DNA from: Arenibacter echinorum
GTDB taxonomy: Bacteria > Bacteroidota > Bacteroidia > Flavobacteriales > Flavobacteriaceae
Direction of reading: 5' to 3'
NCBI RefSeq assembly: GCF_003259375.1
Contig: NZ_QLLN01000004.1
Location: 62,001-126,000 of the forward strand
DNA: 64,000 nucleotides
In this document: positions 43,745 through 53,155 of the stretch, one piece after another
Layout of the letters: each line of letters starts with the position of its first letter
Position numbering within the stretch: the first letter of the stretch is position 1
The notes under the pieces: model-generated
Database searches by the model: none
Seen by the model: only the letters and a program-made list of their open reading frames with translations
What the model was told of the DNA's origin: nothing
Translations under genes and position numbers: made by a program

Positions 43745-44905
43745 TTAACTATTACCTCCAATAAACTGGTTAATGGTTTGGGTGATAAAATTAATTTGCT
43801 CGTCGTCCAGCTCGGTGTGCATTGGCAAAGAAATTACTTCCTTGACCAATTGATTGGTTACAGGAAAATCCTTCTCATCATAACGTTCATCCAAATAGGC
43901 CTTTTGCCTATGTAAAGGAATGGGATAATACACACCGCATGGAATTTGTTTTTCTGCCAAATGCTTTACCAACGCATCGCGTTGTCCGTTCAAAATCCTT
44001 AAGGTATATTGGTGGAACACATGACAATCGCAGGTTTCGCAAATCTCGGCACAGGAATTGGCCATTTGAGGTACAATAATATTTTTGTTTCCCCCAAAAG
44101 CCTTGGAATATTTTCTTGCCGCTGCCCTCCTACTGGCATTATAACCATCCAATCGGGACAATTTGGAACGTAAAACCGCTGCCTGAATAGAGTCCAACCT
44201 AGAGTTGACACCCACTACATCATGATGGTAGCGTTCGTACATTCCATGGTTCACAATTCCCCTCAGGGTATGCGCCAGGTCATCATCATTGGTAAAAATA
44301 GCGCCGCCATCCCCATAACAACCTAAGTTCTTGGAAGGGAAAAATGAGGTTGCAGCTACATGCCCCATAGTACCTGCTTTCTGTTTTTTACCATTTTTAA
44401 ACGTATAATCAGCCCCAATGGCCTGGGCATTATCCTCTATGACAAAAAGCTTATGTTTTTCTGCAATTTCAAGAACTGCATCCATATTGGCACATTGGCC
44501 AAAAAGATGAACAGGTACTATAGCCTTGGTTTTAGGAGTAATTGCTTTTTCAAGGGCCACGGGATCTATATTAAAACTATCTGGCTCCACATCTACCAAG
44601 ACCGGGGTTAGTTGCAACAGTGCAATCACCTCTACAGTAGCAGCAAAGGTAAAATCGGCCGTTATTACCTCGTCACCTGGTTTTAGACCCAAGCCCATCA
44701 TCGCTATTTGAAGGGCATCGGTCCCATTGGCACATGGGATAACGTGCTTCACCTCCAAATAGTCCTCCAATTCCTTTTGAAAGGCATGTACTTCGGGGCC
44801 ATTAATAAATGCGGATGTTTCCAAAACATTGGAAATGGAGGCATTTACTTCCTTTTTTATGACTTCATATTGACCCTTTAGGTCTACCATTTGAATTTTC
44901 CTCAT
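43745..44905 (-). CDS. DegT/DnrJ/EryC1/StrS-family PLP aminotransferase
   Basis: A 386-residue protein from the ATG at 44905 (MRKIQMVDLKGQY); the longer frame crosses the promoter box at 44952-44959. PLP-fold motifs are ANGTDALQIAMMGLGLKPGDE, PVHLFGQCANMD, VIEDNAQAIGA and SFFPSKNLGCYGDGGA, whose Lys forms the aldimine. The family aminates keto-sugar nucleotides for LPS O-antigen and related glycans, commonly giving 3- or 4-amino sugars. VFHQYTLRI and CGVYYPIPLHRQKAY resemble WbpE/QdtB-type enzymes. It probably shares a transcript with galE. The sugar itself cannot be read. Confidence 0.9.
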   Translation of the reverse strand: MRKIQMVDLKGQYEVIKKEVNASISNVLETSAFINGPEVHAFQKELEDYLEVKHVIPCANGTDALQIAMMGLGLKPGDEVITADFTFAATVEVIALLQLTPVLVDVEPDSFNIDPVALEKAITPKTKAIVPVHLFGQCANMDAVLEIAEKHKLFVIEDNAQAIGADYTFKNGKKQKAGTMGHVAATSFFPSKNLGCYGDGGAIFTNDDDLAHTLRGIVNHGMYERYHHDVVGVNSRLDSIQAAVLRSKLSRLDGYNASRRAAARKYSKAFGGNKNIIVPQMANSCAEICETCDCHVFHQYTLRILNGQRDALVKHLAEKQIPCGVYYPIPLHRQKAYLDERYDEKDFPVTNQLVKEVISLPMHTELDDEQINFITQTINQFIGGNS

Positions 44906-44951
44906 CGAATAAAACTTAGATTCCAAACTTGGTTTGGCGCGAACAATATTA

Positions 44952-44959
44952 CAAAAATA
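44952..44959 (-). promoter_or_regulatory. -7 box of the aminotransferase-galE promoter
   Basis: TATTTTTG on the minus strand (44959-44952) matches TAnnTTTG, 46 bp before the ATG at 44905. Confidence 0.55.
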
Positions 44960-45020
44960 AGGATTGGCAGCCAATGGAATTTATATAAAGAAACGTATTT
45001 TAGCCCCAAACGAAGATTCT

Positions 45021-46256
45021 GTGTTTGCCATATATAATTTTGCCGTACAATTATCTGCTCTTTTCCTGAAATTGATTGCTTTGTTCCACCCAAAAATTAA
45101 ACTTTTCGTAGATGGGCGGAAAGAAGTAGTGTCCTATTTACAGAAAAATATTTCAGAGGGAGATTCAACAATATGGATACACACGGCCTCTTTGGGCGAA
45201 TTTGAACAAGGCCTTCCTATAATAGAACAGTTAAAAGAAAATTATCCCCAATCTCGAATATTGGTAACCTTTTTTTCCCCTTCGGGCTATGAGGTCAAAA
45301 AAAATACAGCTGCGGCCGATGTGGTTACCTACCTACCAATGGACACCAAAAAAAACGCTATAAAATTCTTGGATCTTGTCAATCCCAAGTTGGTCATTTT
45401 TGTCAAGTACGAAATTTGGCCAAATTACCTGAGAACCTTATCCCAAAGGAACATCCCCACCCTATTGATCTCCGCACTCTTCAAAGAGAATCAAGTTTAC
45501 TTTAAAAATTACGGTGGTTTCATGCGAAAAGCCCTCCACAACTTCACCCATATTTTTGTTCAGGATACCAAATCCATTGAATTATTAAGTAAAATCAACA
45601 TCAAGAATACCGCTATTAGTGGGGACACCAGATTTGATAGGGTTATTGAAATTCTTGAAAGGGATAACAACCTGGCCTTCATGGAAGATTTTAAAAATGG
45701 CGCACAAACCTTGGTGGCCGGTAGCACTTGGCCCGATGATGAGGAAGTATTGGTACCTTATATAAATACTGGCGAATCCTCCATGAAATTTGTTCTTGCC
45801 CCGCACAACATTAAACCGGAGCACATCAACAAACTTAAGTCCTCCATCAATAAGAAAACAATACTTTATTCGGAATTGGAGAATAAGGATTTATCCTCCT
45901 ACGAAGTTCTTATCATAGACACCATTGGCATTTTGACCAAAGTTTATAGTTACGCGGAAATTTCCTATGTAGGCGGGGGTTTTGCCACCGGATTGCACAA
46001 CACTTTGGAACCTGCAGTATACGGTATTCCCGTAATTATTGGCCCAAACTTTAAAGGATTTAAGGAAGCTGAAGATTTGGTCAATAAGGGCGGAGTATTG
46101 GTTGTTAGATCACCAAAAGAATTCTTTACCCTGATCAACCACCTACTAAAAGACGAGGCCTACCTTAAAAAGACCGGGGATATCAACAGCACTTATGTCT
46201 CTGAAAATAAAGGGGCAAGCATCCAAATCATGACATATATACGTACATTAATTTGA
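45021..46256 (+). CDS. waaA: 3-Deoxy-D-manno-octulosonic acid (Kdo) transferase
   Basis: The product is about 411 residues. I place the start at the GTG at 45021 (read MFAIYNFAVQL), because homologues begin with this membrane helix; the only upstream in-frame start is a TTG at 44964 that adds an unrelated 19 residues. Motifs are LFVDGRKEV, IWIHTASLGEFEQGLPII, ILVTFFSPSGYE, ALFKENQVYF and YVGGGFATGLHNTLEPAVYGIPVI, the latter typical of the GT30 nucleotide-sugar site. WaaA adds Kdo to lipid A precursor at the inner membrane, so the cell makes Kdo-containing LPS. It is divergent from the sugar aminotransferase, another envelope-glycan gene. Confidence 0.9.
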   Translation: MFAIYNFAVQLSALFLKLIALFHPKIKLFVDGRKEVVSYLQKNISEGDSTIWIHTASLGEFEQGLPIIEQLKENYPQSRILVTFFSPSGYEVKKNTAAADVVTYLPMDTKKNAIKFLDLVNPKLVIFVKYEIWPNYLRTLSQRNIPTLLISALFKENQVYFKNYGGFMRKALHNFTHIFVQDTKSIELLSKINIKNTAISGDTRFDRVIEILERDNNLAFMEDFKNGAQTLVAGSTWPDDEEVLVPYINTGESSMKFVLAPHNIKPEHINKLKSSINKKTILYSELENKDLSSYEVLIIDTIGILTKVYSYAEISYVGGGFATGLHNTLEPAVYGIPVIIGPNFKGFKEAEDLVNKGGVLVVRSPKEFFTLINHLLKDEAYLKKTGDINSTYVSENKGASIQIMTYIRTLI

Positions 46257-46273
46257 ACACCTATGTTACGACT

Positions 46274-46534
46274 ATGCAAAATTCCCGAATTCTATACCTG
46301 GTTTCCCTGACCACTTTTGTCCTATTCTGTCTCTCGTGCAGGGAACCTCTTGGCGAACAACAAGGCACTACACCACCAGAAAATGCCGTTCCTTCGCCTA
46401 AAAAGAAGGATATCAAGAAGACAGAACCAGAAAAAGTTGCGCCCCAAAGGGACAAAAACACCCCTACCAAATCCAAAAATGGACAAAAGCCCAAAGCAAG
46501 GGACACCCTTGCGCCCAAAATTGCACTGTCTTAA
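46274..46534 (+). CDS. Small Pro/Lys-rich lipoprotein
   Basis: An 86-residue protein from the ATG at 46274, 17 bp after waaA. Residues 1-22 are a lipoprotein signal ending FCLSC. The rest is an extended, charged tail (PSPKKKDIKKTEPEKVAPQRDK...) with no predicted fold. Such tails can span the periplasm, but function is unknown. It is likely cotranscribed with waaA. The short length and low complexity make it less certain than its neighbours. Confidence 0.5.
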   Translation: MQNSRILYLVSLTTFVLFCLSCREPLGEQQGTTPPENAVPSPKKKDIKKTEPEKVAPQRDKNTPTKSKNGQKPKARDTLAPKIALS

Positions 46535-46594
46535 ATACTCCATACATTTGGTTTGTTTTTTTTGTTAGCTTTACAAAAATCCACAAACCAAATT

Positions 46595-47911
46595 ATGAAT
46601 TCCAAAATACTTCGCATTTCCCTTATTGCCGCTTTGGCCGGTTTTTTATTTGGCTTCGACACCGTAGTTATTTCAGGTGCCGAGAAAAAATTACAACTTT
46701 TATGGAATTCCTCCGAAGCTTTTCACGGAACAGTTGTGATTGGCATGGCTTTGTTCGGAACTGTAATTGGAGCTATATTGGGAGGCATCCCCACCAACAA
46801 AATTGGCAGAAAGAACACCCTTATTTGGATTGGGATACTATATTCGGTCTCGGCAATAGGATCTGCCTTTGCAAATGATCCCGTTACCTTCGGAATATTC
46901 AGATTTATTGGCGGTTTGGGAGTTGGTGCCTCCACGGTTGCGGCCCCTTCCTATATCTCCGAAATTGCCCCGGCAAAAGACCGCGGAAGATTGGTTGGCC
47001 TTTACCAGTTTATGCTTGTATTTGGTATCATGGTGGCATTCATGTCCAATTACGCCCTCAGCAACATGGGTGAAAACGATTGGCGATGGATGGTTGGCGT
47101 TGAAGCTTTCCCCGCAATAATATATACCTTATTTGTCCTTACGGTACCAAAAAGTCCAAGATGGCTTTTGACCAAAAACAGGACCGAAGAAGCAAAAAAA
47201 ATACTAAATTCCATAAATCCGGACCTGTCCGTGGAAGAATTGGAAGCCGAGATCGCCTATGGAGAAGAAGTTGGGGCCGCGTCCGAGAATATTTTTATGA
47301 AAAAATATCGCTTTCCGTTGACCCTGGCCTTTTTAATTGCCTTTTTCAATCAATTTTCAGGGATAAATGCCTTTTTATACTATGCTCCCCGAATATTTGA
47401 AGCAGCCGGACTAGGTGAAAGTACAGCACTGCTCAGCAGTATAGGGATCGGTATCACTAACCTCATCTTTACCTTTTTGGGCATATTTCTTATAGACAGA
47501 CTTGGGCGTAAACAACTAATGTATTTTGGCTCCATTGGCTATATCATTTCCTTATCGCTCGTAGCCGCGGCATTTATTTTGAACTGGGAAGGCATGGCCG
47601 TCCCGATTTTTCTTTTCTTGTTTATTGCATCCCACGCTATAGGCCAAGGGGCTGTAATCTGGGTTTTTATCTCCGAAATATTTCCAAATCATTTGAGAGG
47701 TTCGGGTCAGGCTTTTGGCAGTTCAGTACATTGGGTATTGGCATGGCTTATCCCATCGTCTATCCCTGCACTTTTTGCTTGGGTAGGTCCTGGGCCCGTA
47801 TTTGGATTCTTTGCCTTTATGATGGTTTTGCAATTGATCTTTGTAATTTTCATGATGCCGGAGACCAAAGGAATTACACTGGAAGAACTTAGCAAAAAAC
47901 TGAGTAAGTAA
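46595..47911 (+). CDS. Sugar-porter family MFS transporter
   Basis: A 438-residue protein with 12 membrane helices from the ATG at 46595 (MNSKILRISLIAALAG). Sugar-porter signatures are all present: LFGFDTVVISGAEK in helix 1, RFIGGLGVGASTVAAPSYISEIAPAKDRGRL, PKSPRWLL before the central loop, NQFSGINAFLYYAPRIFEAAG (helix 7 sugar site), DRLGRK, and PETKG near the C-terminus. It resembles XylE/GLUT-type H+-symporters. The substrate is probably a hexose or pentose; the adjacent genes do not fix which. Confidence 0.92.
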   Translation: MNSKILRISLIAALAGFLFGFDTVVISGAEKKLQLLWNSSEAFHGTVVIGMALFGTVIGAILGGIPTNKIGRKNTLIWIGILYSVSAIGSAFANDPVTFGIFRFIGGLGVGASTVAAPSYISEIAPAKDRGRLVGLYQFMLVFGIMVAFMSNYALSNMGENDWRWMVGVEAFPAIIYTLFVLTVPKSPRWLLTKNRTEEAKKILNSINPDLSVEELEAEIAYGEEVGAASENIFMKKYRFPLTLAFLIAFFNQFSGINAFLYYAPRIFEAAGLGESTALLSSIGIGITNLIFTFLGIFLIDRLGRKQLMYFGSIGYIISLSLVAAAFILNWEGMAVPIFLFLFIASHAIGQGAVIWVFISEIFPNHLRGSGQAFGSSVHWVLAWLIPSSIPALFAWVGPGPVFGFFAFMMVLQLIFVIFMMPETKGITLEELSKKLSK

Positions 47912-48063
47912 GAAAATACCACTTGTTGATTTCCAGCACTTTATCGAAAATTTCAACTGTACAACGGATTAGTATACTAATTCATGGTCGTTTAACGGAT
48001 TTGACTTCAAAACACATGATAATTTGAGGATAATTCATTAAATTGTTTTAAAATCTAAATATC

Positions 48064-48192
48064 ATGGAAGATGTTACTTTTGGCACAAGGGTGCTCAATG
48101 GATTCCTTAGCCTTATGGTTGTAGTATTGGTAGCCATTTTGTTGGCTGTGGTAGTCTGTTTGATTTTAGCAGCTTTTGGTTTCTTTAAATAG
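48064..48192 (+). CDS. 42-residue single-span membrane peptide
   Basis: ATG at 48064, TAG at 48190-48192. The peptide reads MEDVTFGTRVLNGF and then an uninterrupted hydrophobic helix (SLMVVVLVAILLAVVV...), ending GFFK. The charged, non-random N-terminus and a clean helix make a real membrane peptide plausible. There is no strong ribosome-binding site, but flavobacteria often lack one. It lies alone between the MFS gene and a possible terminator. No family is known to me. Confidence 0.45.
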   Translation: MEDVTFGTRVLNGFLSLMVVVLVAILLAVVVCLILAAFGFFK

Positions 48193-48239
48193 CACACAAA
48201 ATTTGCTTCCACTTCTTAGCCCATTAAAGTTTTACCCCC

Positions 48240-48264
48240 TAATTGGGCATGCCCAGTTTTTTTA
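48240..48264 (+). terminator. Possible terminator after the small membrane peptide
   Basis: TGGGCATGCCCA (48244-48255) followed by GTTTTTTTA: a short palindromic stem with a T run, 52 bp after the 48192 stop. Confidence 0.5.
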
Positions 48265-48317
48265 TTTCCCTATGGTTTGATATTATAATATTCATTAAAA
48301 ATTGAATCAATTTTCAT

Positions 48318-49769
48318 CTAGCTTACCATTGGTTCCCCGAACAAGTCTAAGATAGGTTTCCCCTGTCCATCGGGTGTGGTGTAAAAGGGCCTCCCTTCTA
48401 TAGTATAATTGGTTTCTGGATCCATGCCCAAGGCGTGATATATGGATTGATGCACCTGATCTATCACTACCGGGTTTTCGATGGAAGAACAAGGACGTTC
48501 ATCCGCTGTTTTACCATAGACCAAACCTTTTTTAATTCCACCGCCCCACATAAGAATAGAGCTGCCATCCGTAAAATGTCTATGCATACCGTAAAACTTT
48601 TCATCCTCGATAATATCCGGTTGATCCACTTGGTCCTGAACAGGTACTCCGGGGCGTCCTTCCATAATGGCGTCCCTACTAAATTCACTGGCCAGAATAA
48701 TCAGTGTTCTATCCAAATGCCCTGACTCGTCCAGATCTTTAATAAGCTGGGCAATAGGCCTATCTATAAGCTCTTTCATTTTCGCCGCGCGGGTATGACC
48801 ATTTTCATGGGTATCCCAGCCAAGAAATGGTTCATACTCCGTTGAAACACTTATAAACCTACCTCCGTTCATGGCCAGTCTTTTTGCCAACAGGCACCCC
48901 AGACCAAATCTGCCTGTATTGTAGGTATCATATACCTCTTTAGGTTCTTGGCTCAAATCGAACACCTTGGCTTCGGGAGAATTTAACAACCGATAGGATT
49001 GCTCCATGGAGCGCATCAAAGATTCCCTTTGATAATCACTGCCCCCCTCCATAATCTTGCTCTTATTGGCCAACTCCTTATAAAGCTTATAACGGGCTTC
49101 AAATCGCTTCAGTGACATCCCTTGTGGCGGCCTTACACTATCCAAACCTGTGGAAGGGTCGGGTATTAGAAACGGGCCATATTCACTCCCTAAAAATCCA
49201 GCGGAATGAAACGCCTTTAGCTCCTCGGCTTCCCCAACCGTAAAACGTTGGCCCATGGCAATAAATGGGGGAATAACAGGATTTACAGGGCCCAACTCTT
49301 TGGCAATCCAAGCACCTATGTGTGGAGCTTGGACCGATTGTGGGGGCTCATAGCATGTATGCCAATGGTACTGATGCCGCGTATGCAGGATATGACCAAG
49401 ATCGGCCGATTTATAGGAACGGATTATGGCTCCTTTATCCATTACCCCTCCTATAGCTTCCAATCCCTCAGAAAAATGGAGGCCATCCACTATAGTAGGC
49501 ACCTTTGGAAAGGTACTTAAAACTCTTTTGCTCTCCACTCCCTTGGAATAAGGCACATATGCCTTGGGGTCAAATGTTTCCGTATGGGCCATTCCCCCAG
49601 CCATCCAAAGTAATATAACCGTATCCGCTTTGGAGGTTATTGAAGGAGCCGAATTACAGGAACTTAAAAAACTGGCAATGGGAATACTGGTTGTGGCTGC
49701 CGACAGACTGGCTGCGGCCATCTTTTTTACAAAATCCCTACGTGCATTGATATGTAAATCCTTATCCAT
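48318..49769 (-). CDS. DUF1501 protein (exported, sulfatase/phosphatase-fold)
   Basis: A 483-residue protein with a Tat-like leader (NARRDFVKKMAAASLSAA, residues 7-24). DUF1501 proteins belong to the alkaline phosphatase/sulfatase superfamily. Visible are VILLWMAGGMAHTETFDPK, NGGRFISVSTEYEPFLGWDTHENG, LIILASEFSRD and DHW/GMHRHFTDGSSILMWGGGIKKG. It starts 6 bp after the cytochrome-DUF1549/1553 gene ends, so they form one transcriptional unit. This pair is frequent in Planctomycetes and some marine Bacteroidota, often near glycan or sulfatase genes. Biochemical role is not established. Confidence 0.88.
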   Translation of the reverse strand: MDKDLHINARRDFVKKMAAASLSAATTSIPIASFLSSCNSAPSITSKADTVILLWMAGGMAHTETFDPKAYVPYSKGVESKRVLSTFPKVPTIVDGLHFSEGLEAIGGVMDKGAIIRSYKSADLGHILHTRHQYHWHTCYEPPQSVQAPHIGAWIAKELGPVNPVIPPFIAMGQRFTVGEAEELKAFHSAGFLGSEYGPFLIPDPSTGLDSVRPPQGMSLKRFEARYKLYKELANKSKIMEGGSDYQRESLMRSMEQSYRLLNSPEAKVFDLSQEPKEVYDTYNTGRFGLGCLLAKRLAMNGGRFISVSTEYEPFLGWDTHENGHTRAAKMKELIDRPIAQLIKDLDESGHLDRTLIILASEFSRDAIMEGRPGVPVQDQVDQPDIIEDEKFYGMHRHFTDGSSILMWGGGIKKGLVYGKTADERPCSSIENPVVIDQVHQSIYHALGMDPETNYTIEGRPFYTTPDGQGKPILDLFGEPMVS

Positions 49770-49775
49770 TATTGC

Positions 49776-52619
49776 TTAGTATATAAATTGAAATTCGGGC
49801 GAAATGAACATAGACCAAAAAAGGTCCTGCAATGCCTCTTCTTTCGCATCGGTTTGCAAGGCACTTAACATTATTCCCTTTTCCTTATCGGTTGGATTTC
49901 TACCCAAGGTCTTTTGATATAGATTATGTACTATTTCCTCATTGCGATCACCATACTTCTTAAGCCATTCGGCTGCGCCTTCCTTGAGTACGCCATTAAA
50001 ATATTCGCCATTGGTCAGCTCCAGCGCCTGCAACAAAGTAGCTTGTTCGTCTCTTGTGGTGGCCACATTTTCCCTAGTGGGCCTACCCATAACCTTCATA
50101 AACGGATGTTGTTTTACAAGACTGGCCCTAGCAAATTCCCTTTCCGAACTTTCAAAGGTAAAATTCACCAATTTGTCCCAGTTACTGGAACCGTAATTGC
50201 GTGCCCCTTGCCAGCCGTCATCATCAAATTTGGCGCTTACCCATCCTGCCTCAGGTAGTTTGTCGCTGCTTTTCCATTTATCATTGGAAGTGATCAACTT
50301 TTCCGAGCCATCCTCATATTGAACTTTCATGGTGAACAGGATTCCTGCGGGATTGGCGATGGTGCCCTCATTGTTACCCTCTATAGCCAATATATTTTCC
50401 CCTTGAACCAGCATGTCGTTTACCTCCAAACGATCTACTTTTCTCCAATCCGTACCTTCCGATATTTTTTTACCATTGAGATAAAGAACATAAGAATGAT
50501 CCACTGAAATCAATGCTTTTGCCGTCAGTATTTTATTATCATTTAAATTGAAGCTATTCCTAAAATATCGTTTCCCTGGTTCGGGCAATACATCACGATC
50601 AAACTTAATTTCCCTGTGCCAGATCCTATTGGAAGGCAGCCCTTCATTATTGGGGTCATACGCTGCGGCGTAATACATGGGGGCGACTACCTGGCTAACG
50701 GCATCGGAAAACTGTTCTGCACTTAATCGTCTTAGTATAGGCCCCTTAAACACATACCCCTTTTGCAAATCCTCCTGATTTTCCAATCTAGTCGATTCAA
50801 GCTGATAGGACTTTGAGGTCATGATCGTTTTCATTAAGTGCTTTATGTCATAGCCAGACTCTACAAAATCGGCGGCCAACCAATCCAAAAGAACGGCATT
50901 CCATGGATCATTGTCCATTTCATCTACCGGTTCTACGATCCCTCTTCCCATAAAACGCTTCCAAAACCTGTTGGTAATGGTTCGGTACAGTCTTCCGTTC
51001 TCCGGTTTTACCATTACCTCTGAAAGTAAGAGCAATCTTTCCTTTACACTCTCCGCTTCTACCGAGCCTAGTTCTGGATATAAAAAATTTACTTCGGCCA
51101 TTTTCCCAATGGGCATATCACACCGGTTAAGTTCCATTATGGAATCCGCAAAAATCGAGGCGAATCCGTAGGATTGTTCCAAAGTAAGATTGCTAACAAA
51201 ACTGTTATGGCAGGAGGCACATTTTACGTTCACCCCCATCAAAGACTGACCTATATTTTGGGCAGCCTGCATTTCTGTACGTTGACTGGCATTGACCAGG
51301 CCCCGCCACTTAATCCCTTTAATAAATCCTTCCGATTCCTCGTTCGGATTTATCAATTCTTTTACCATAACATCATAAGGCTTATTTTCCATAAGCGACT
51401 TGTACAACCAATCTGTAATCTGCTTGCGTCCTCCAGTTATAAATCCTGGACCGCTGTAATCGTTCCTGAGTATATCGTTCCAAAAACTCAACCAGTTTTG
51501 AGTATAATTATGCTTATCGCCCAACAACTCATCTATGAGCTTAACTCTCTTCTCCTTATCCCCATTGTTTACAAATTGATCTATTTTAAGCGGTTCTGGA
51601 AGCAGACCTAGAATATCCAGATAGGCTCGTCTTATAAAGGTCCTATCATCTACCACCTCTGGCCATTTCAACTTTTTTTCCTTAAAATAGGAATCCATTA
51701 TTTTATCTATGGGATGACTTTCCAAACTGCCCTTTGGTAATTCTGGTTGTGATAGGGCCAATTCGGCCTCAGGAAAAATCTTTAATGCCCCATCAGACCA
51801 TTTTGCTCCATTTTTGATCCACAATTCAATCAACCTTATTTCACTATCCTTCAATACTTTCCCCTTCTTTGGCATTACATCATCATGATCGGGAGGAAGG
51901 CTTACCCTAAGGAACATTTCGCTCTCCTCCGGCTTGCCCTCAACAATAATAGGGCCCGACTTTCCTCCTTGGTATACCCCGCGTTTATTGTCCAGTACCA
52001 AATCGCCTTTTTGCTTGTTTTCACTATGGCATTGATAGCAGTTATGTGCCAAAATTGCCCTGACCCCCAAGTTTAAGTCTTCCTGCTGCGCTTCGGACAA
52101 AGAATCCAAACCCTTTAATTCTGCAAAAAGCACCTTTGTCCTTTCGGTATCATAAGACTCTTGATTATGGGACAAGACGCTGGTTAAATAATCTTCCCCA
52201 TGGGTTAGATTTGCTCCCAAATGACCAGCGACAACCAAAACCAATACAGTTGCAAATAGTCCAAATCGATAATATATATAAGTGGTAAGTTTTCCTTTCA
52301 AGGTAGTGTGCAACAAATAACCGGTAACAATGGCCAAAACAGCTGTGGCAATACCCGCATTCTGGTGAAACAGGACCAAATCGCCTTCATAATCGTCGTG
52401 GGTACGAAGCAACCAACCCAAGAGCGCGGCCAGCACGGCGAATGCAGCCCCCAAAAAAACCATCCAATTAATTCCCTCCCTGAGGCCTTGTCTTTTTCCA
52501 CCTAGGGTCAAAAACTCCAAAAATAAAGCAACCACCAACAAGCCTATGGGAAAATGCACCACCAAAGGGTGAAAGCGCCCCATCAACTGAAATATCCAGT
52601 CCCAAGAATTAATGTCCAT
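49776..52619 (-). CDS. Membrane-bound cytochrome c-like DUF1549/DUF1553 protein
   Basis: A 947-residue multidomain protein. An N-terminal four-helix membrane domain (about 10-135, DUF2231-like, HPLVVHFPIGLL) precedes a cytochrome c-like domain with heme motif CYQCH (Cys194, Cys197, His198) and distal-Met candidate DVMPKKGKV. Then come the DUF1549 region (ELPKGSLESHPIDKIMDSYF..., FIRRAYLDILGLLPEP) and a second CASCH (about 467-471). A beta-sandwich insertion (about 640-790) sits before the C-terminal DUF1553 (NGEYFNG, YQKTLGRNPTDKE). This is the planctomycete PSCyt1-PSD1 arrangement with an added membrane anchor. It may pass electrons from a periplasmic oxidation; the substrate is unknown. Confidence 0.9.
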   Translation of the reverse strand: MDINSWDWIFQLMGRFHPLVVHFPIGLLVVALFLEFLTLGGKRQGLREGINWMVFLGAAFAVLAALLGWLLRTHDDYEGDLVLFHQNAGIATAVLAIVTGYLLHTTLKGKLTTYIYYRFGLFATVLVLVVAGHLGANLTHGEDYLTSVLSHNQESYDTERTKVLFAELKGLDSLSEAQQEDLNLGVRAILAHNCYQCHSENKQKGDLVLDNKRGVYQGGKSGPIIVEGKPEESEMFLRVSLPPDHDDVMPKKGKVLKDSEIRLIELWIKNGAKWSDGALKIFPEAELALSQPELPKGSLESHPIDKIMDSYFKEKKLKWPEVVDDRTFIRRAYLDILGLLPEPLKIDQFVNNGDKEKRVKLIDELLGDKHNYTQNWLSFWNDILRNDYSGPGFITGGRKQITDWLYKSLMENKPYDVMVKELINPNEESEGFIKGIKWRGLVNASQRTEMQAAQNIGQSLMGVNVKCASCHNSFVSNLTLEQSYGFASIFADSIMELNRCDMPIGKMAEVNFLYPELGSVEAESVKERLLLLSEVMVKPENGRLYRTITNRFWKRFMGRGIVEPVDEMDNDPWNAVLLDWLAADFVESGYDIKHLMKTIMTSKSYQLESTRLENQEDLQKGYVFKGPILRRLSAEQFSDAVSQVVAPMYYAAAYDPNNEGLPSNRIWHREIKFDRDVLPEPGKRYFRNSFNLNDNKILTAKALISVDHSYVLYLNGKKISEGTDWRKVDRLEVNDMLVQGENILAIEGNNEGTIANPAGILFTMKVQYEDGSEKLITSNDKWKSSDKLPEAGWVSAKFDDDGWQGARNYGSSNWDKLVNFTFESSEREFARASLVKQHPFMKVMGRPTRENVATTRDEQATLLQALELTNGEYFNGVLKEGAAEWLKKYGDRNEEIVHNLYQKTLGRNPTDKEKGIMLSALQTDAKEEALQDLFWSMFISPEFQFIY

Positions 52620-52770
52620 AGCAGTAATTTAATATTTTTTTGTATGCTAATGTTACTTTAAATGTAAGGTTTAATTTACTCAACCTAATTTTATGCCTAT
52701 TACATTTATTTTCCTCTAAGTTAACTATTCGATTTAAAAATGCAAGACCAAGTGCCGCTGATATTCCCAA

Positions 52771-52798
52771 AAAAAAAAACAACCCTCTTGGGTTGCAT
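52771..52798 (-). terminator. Terminator of the 94-residue membrane protein gene
   Basis: CAACCC (52780-52785) pairs with GGGTTG (52790-52795) around TCTT. On the minus strand it is followed by a run of 10 T. It lies 75 bp past the 52871 stop. Confidence 0.8.
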
Positions 52799-52870
52799 TT
52801 AATAATTATTGACCATACCATTACAATGTCTCAGTGATAAAAACAACCAAGACCGATTTAGGCCGGAATT

Positions 52871-53155
52871 TTATTTTTTTGTTTTTTTAATGCTATCAAC
52901 TTCTTTTCTGAACCTTAAAATCATTAAACTATCCAATTGACCACCAATACTGTCCCTCATAGAAGCCCAGTTTTGGTCGTTCATATCCCCTGCATACCGC
53001 ATTATCTTGTTAAATCTGGCCACATTGAAGCGGTTGGCCTTCCAGGCTGCCTTGGTACTTTCTTGATGTTTTAAATCCTGCAAGTAAATACCAATCCCAA
53101 AACCAACTATGACAAGCCCCAATATCAATAACCAACGGGCGGATGTTTTAGACAT
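52871..53155 (-). CDS. Hypothetical single-span membrane protein
   Basis: A 94-residue protein with one N-terminal helix (LLILGLVIVGFGIGIYL, about 9-25) and a charged helical remainder (KANRFNVARFNKIMRYAGDMND..., DSIGGQLDSLMILRFRKEVDSIKKTKK). No family recognised. The soluble part is probably periplasmic or cytoplasmic coiled coil. It is a single gene with its own terminator. Confidence 0.55.
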   Translation of the reverse strand: MSKTSARWLLILGLVIVGFGIGIYLQDLKHQESTKAAWKANRFNVARFNKIMRYAGDMNDQNWASMRDSIGGQLDSLMILRFRKEVDSIKKTKK

